DNA from: Gammaproteobacteria bacterium
GTDB taxonomy: Bacteria; Pseudomonadota; Gammaproteobacteria; GCA-001735895
Assembly (NCBI GenBank): GCA_027293245.1
Contig: JAPUFZ010000358.1
Location: 1 to 7,336 of the forward strand
Length of the DNA stretch: 7,336 nucleotides
Direction: 5' to 3'
Shown: piece after piece, positions 6,559 through 7,336 of the stretch
Position numbering within the stretch: position 1 is the stretch's first letter
Layout: every line of letters begins with the position of its first letter
Translations under genes and position numbers: made by a program
The notes under the pieces: generated by a model
The model's input: only the letters and a program-made list of their open reading frames with translations
What the model was told of the DNA's origin: nothing
The model's database searches: none

Positions 6559-7336
6559 TCATACAACAATATTGACCAGTTTTTTTGGCACCACGATGAC
6601 CTTCTTTACCGGCGCACCACCAATATGGCGCTGTACCTGCTCGTTTTGTAAGGCCATATTTTCGCAACCCGCTCTATCTGTATCTGCGTTAATTTGCATT
6701 TTACCCCGTAGCTTACCATTCACCTGAATCACCATTTCGATATTTTCCTGTACCAGTGCGGACTCATCATACCGTGGCCAGGGGCAATCGATGACGACAC
6801 CCTCCTGTCCCAGGTCCTGCCAAAGCTGGTGGCAAAGGTGGGGGATAACAGGCGCTAACATCAATACCATGGTTTCAAATGTTTCCTGTCGAATCGCCTT
6901 TGCGGTGACCGATTCGTCATCAAATTTGCTGATGCTGTTCAACAGTTCCATGTTCGCGGCAATAGCGGTATTGAAAGTCAGCCGTCGTCCAAAATCGTCA
7001 CTCACTTTCTTAATGGTCTGGTGCAGTTTCCGGCGCATTGATTTCTGCCCCTGGTTTAGCGAGTCAGAGCCTGCATCCAGGTGTGGAATTTCACCGGAGA
7101 TCGAATCCATATGGTTGTAGATGGCCCGCCACAGGCGTTTGAGGAATCGATGCGCACCCTCGACACCCGCATCGGACCAGTCCAGGGACTGTTCCGGCGG
7201 TGACGCGAACATGATAAACAAACGCACAGTATCAGCGCCAAAGCGATCGATCAGTTCCTGTGGATCGACAGTATTACCCTTGGATTTAGACATTTTACTG
7301 CCGTCTTTCAACACCATACCCTGGGTCAACAGGCGC
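6559..7336 (-). CDS. leuS: Leucyl-tRNA synthetase, C-terminal part
   Basis: Class I aminoacyl-tRNA synthetase that charges tRNA-Leu in the cytosol. The right window edge cuts it, leaving about the last 259 codons; the HIGH motif and editing domain lie outside. The catalytic KMSKS loop is present (7282-7296, inside GSKMSKSKGN). It is followed by the family blocks ADTVRLFIMFASPPEQSLDWSD and VEGAHRFLKRLWR, then the helical anticodon-binding domain (TFNTAIAANMELLNSI). The C-terminal domain follows, with VNGKLRGKM and the closing KKVIVVPKKLVNIVV. The sequence passes from TQGMVL to KMSKS through only a few residues (KDGS). The roughly 45-residue leucine-specific insertion found here in E. coli LeuS is absent. 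The true start is outside the window. It is followed by lptE after 29 bp. Confidence 0.95.
   Translation of the reverse strand, partial: RLLTQGMVLKDGSKMSKSKGNTVDPQELIDRFGADTVRLFIMFASPPEQSLDWSDAGVEGAHRFLKRLWRAIYNHMDSISGEIPHLDAGSDSLNQGQKSMRRKLHQTIKKVSDDFGRRLTFNTAIAANMELLNSISKFDDESVTAKAIRQETFETMVLMLAPVIPHLCHQLWQDLGQEGVVIDCPWPRYDESALVQENIEMVIQVNGKLRGKMQINADTDRAGCENMALQNEQVQRHIGGAPVKKVIVVPKKLVNIVV

Overview
This window reads as chromosomal DNA of a gammaproteobacterium. All eight genes lie on the minus strand. The flanks carry the conserved gammaproteobacterial order leuS-lptE-holA, followed by proA. LptE with its CGFHLRG lipobox region implies an LPS outer membrane. Base composition looks intermediate by eye, and the species cannot be named from this sequence.

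Reading in the direction of transcription (right to left): the 3' part of leuS (leucyl-tRNA synthetase, cut by the window edge); lptE (LPS-assembly lipoprotein); a 119-bp gap with a good sigma70-type promoter; a small membrane-anchored Sel1/TPR-like protein; a 651-residue exported SH3b + von Willebrand A (vWA) protein; an ABC ATPase; its FtsX/LolE/MacB-type permease; holA (DNA polymerase III delta subunit); and the first 87 codons of proA (gamma-glutamyl phosphate reductase). Spacing is tight (8 to 66 bp) from the Sel1-like gene through proA. The four envelope genes plus holA, and probably proA, can therefore form one transcript from the promoter behind lptE.

The unusual part is the four-gene cassette between lptE and holA (about 1312-5921), two genes that are adjacent in E. 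coli and Pseudomonas. Its gene set is an exported vWA/SH3b protein beside a MacB-superfamily ATPase/permease pair. From memory of the families, this resembles the PpkA periplasmic region and TagT/TagS of the type VI secretion threonine-phosphorylation pathway. Here no kinase, phosphatase, FHA protein or T6SS structural gene is visible. My working hypothesis is a stand-alone envelope sensor or mechanotransmission system. The vWA and Sel1-like proteins would sit in the periplasm, the latter tethered to the inner membrane, and would act with an ATP-driven permease. The cassette appears to carry its own promoter and to drive the replication gene holA downstream. No RNA genes, insertion sequences, CRISPR arrays or clear terminators were found.
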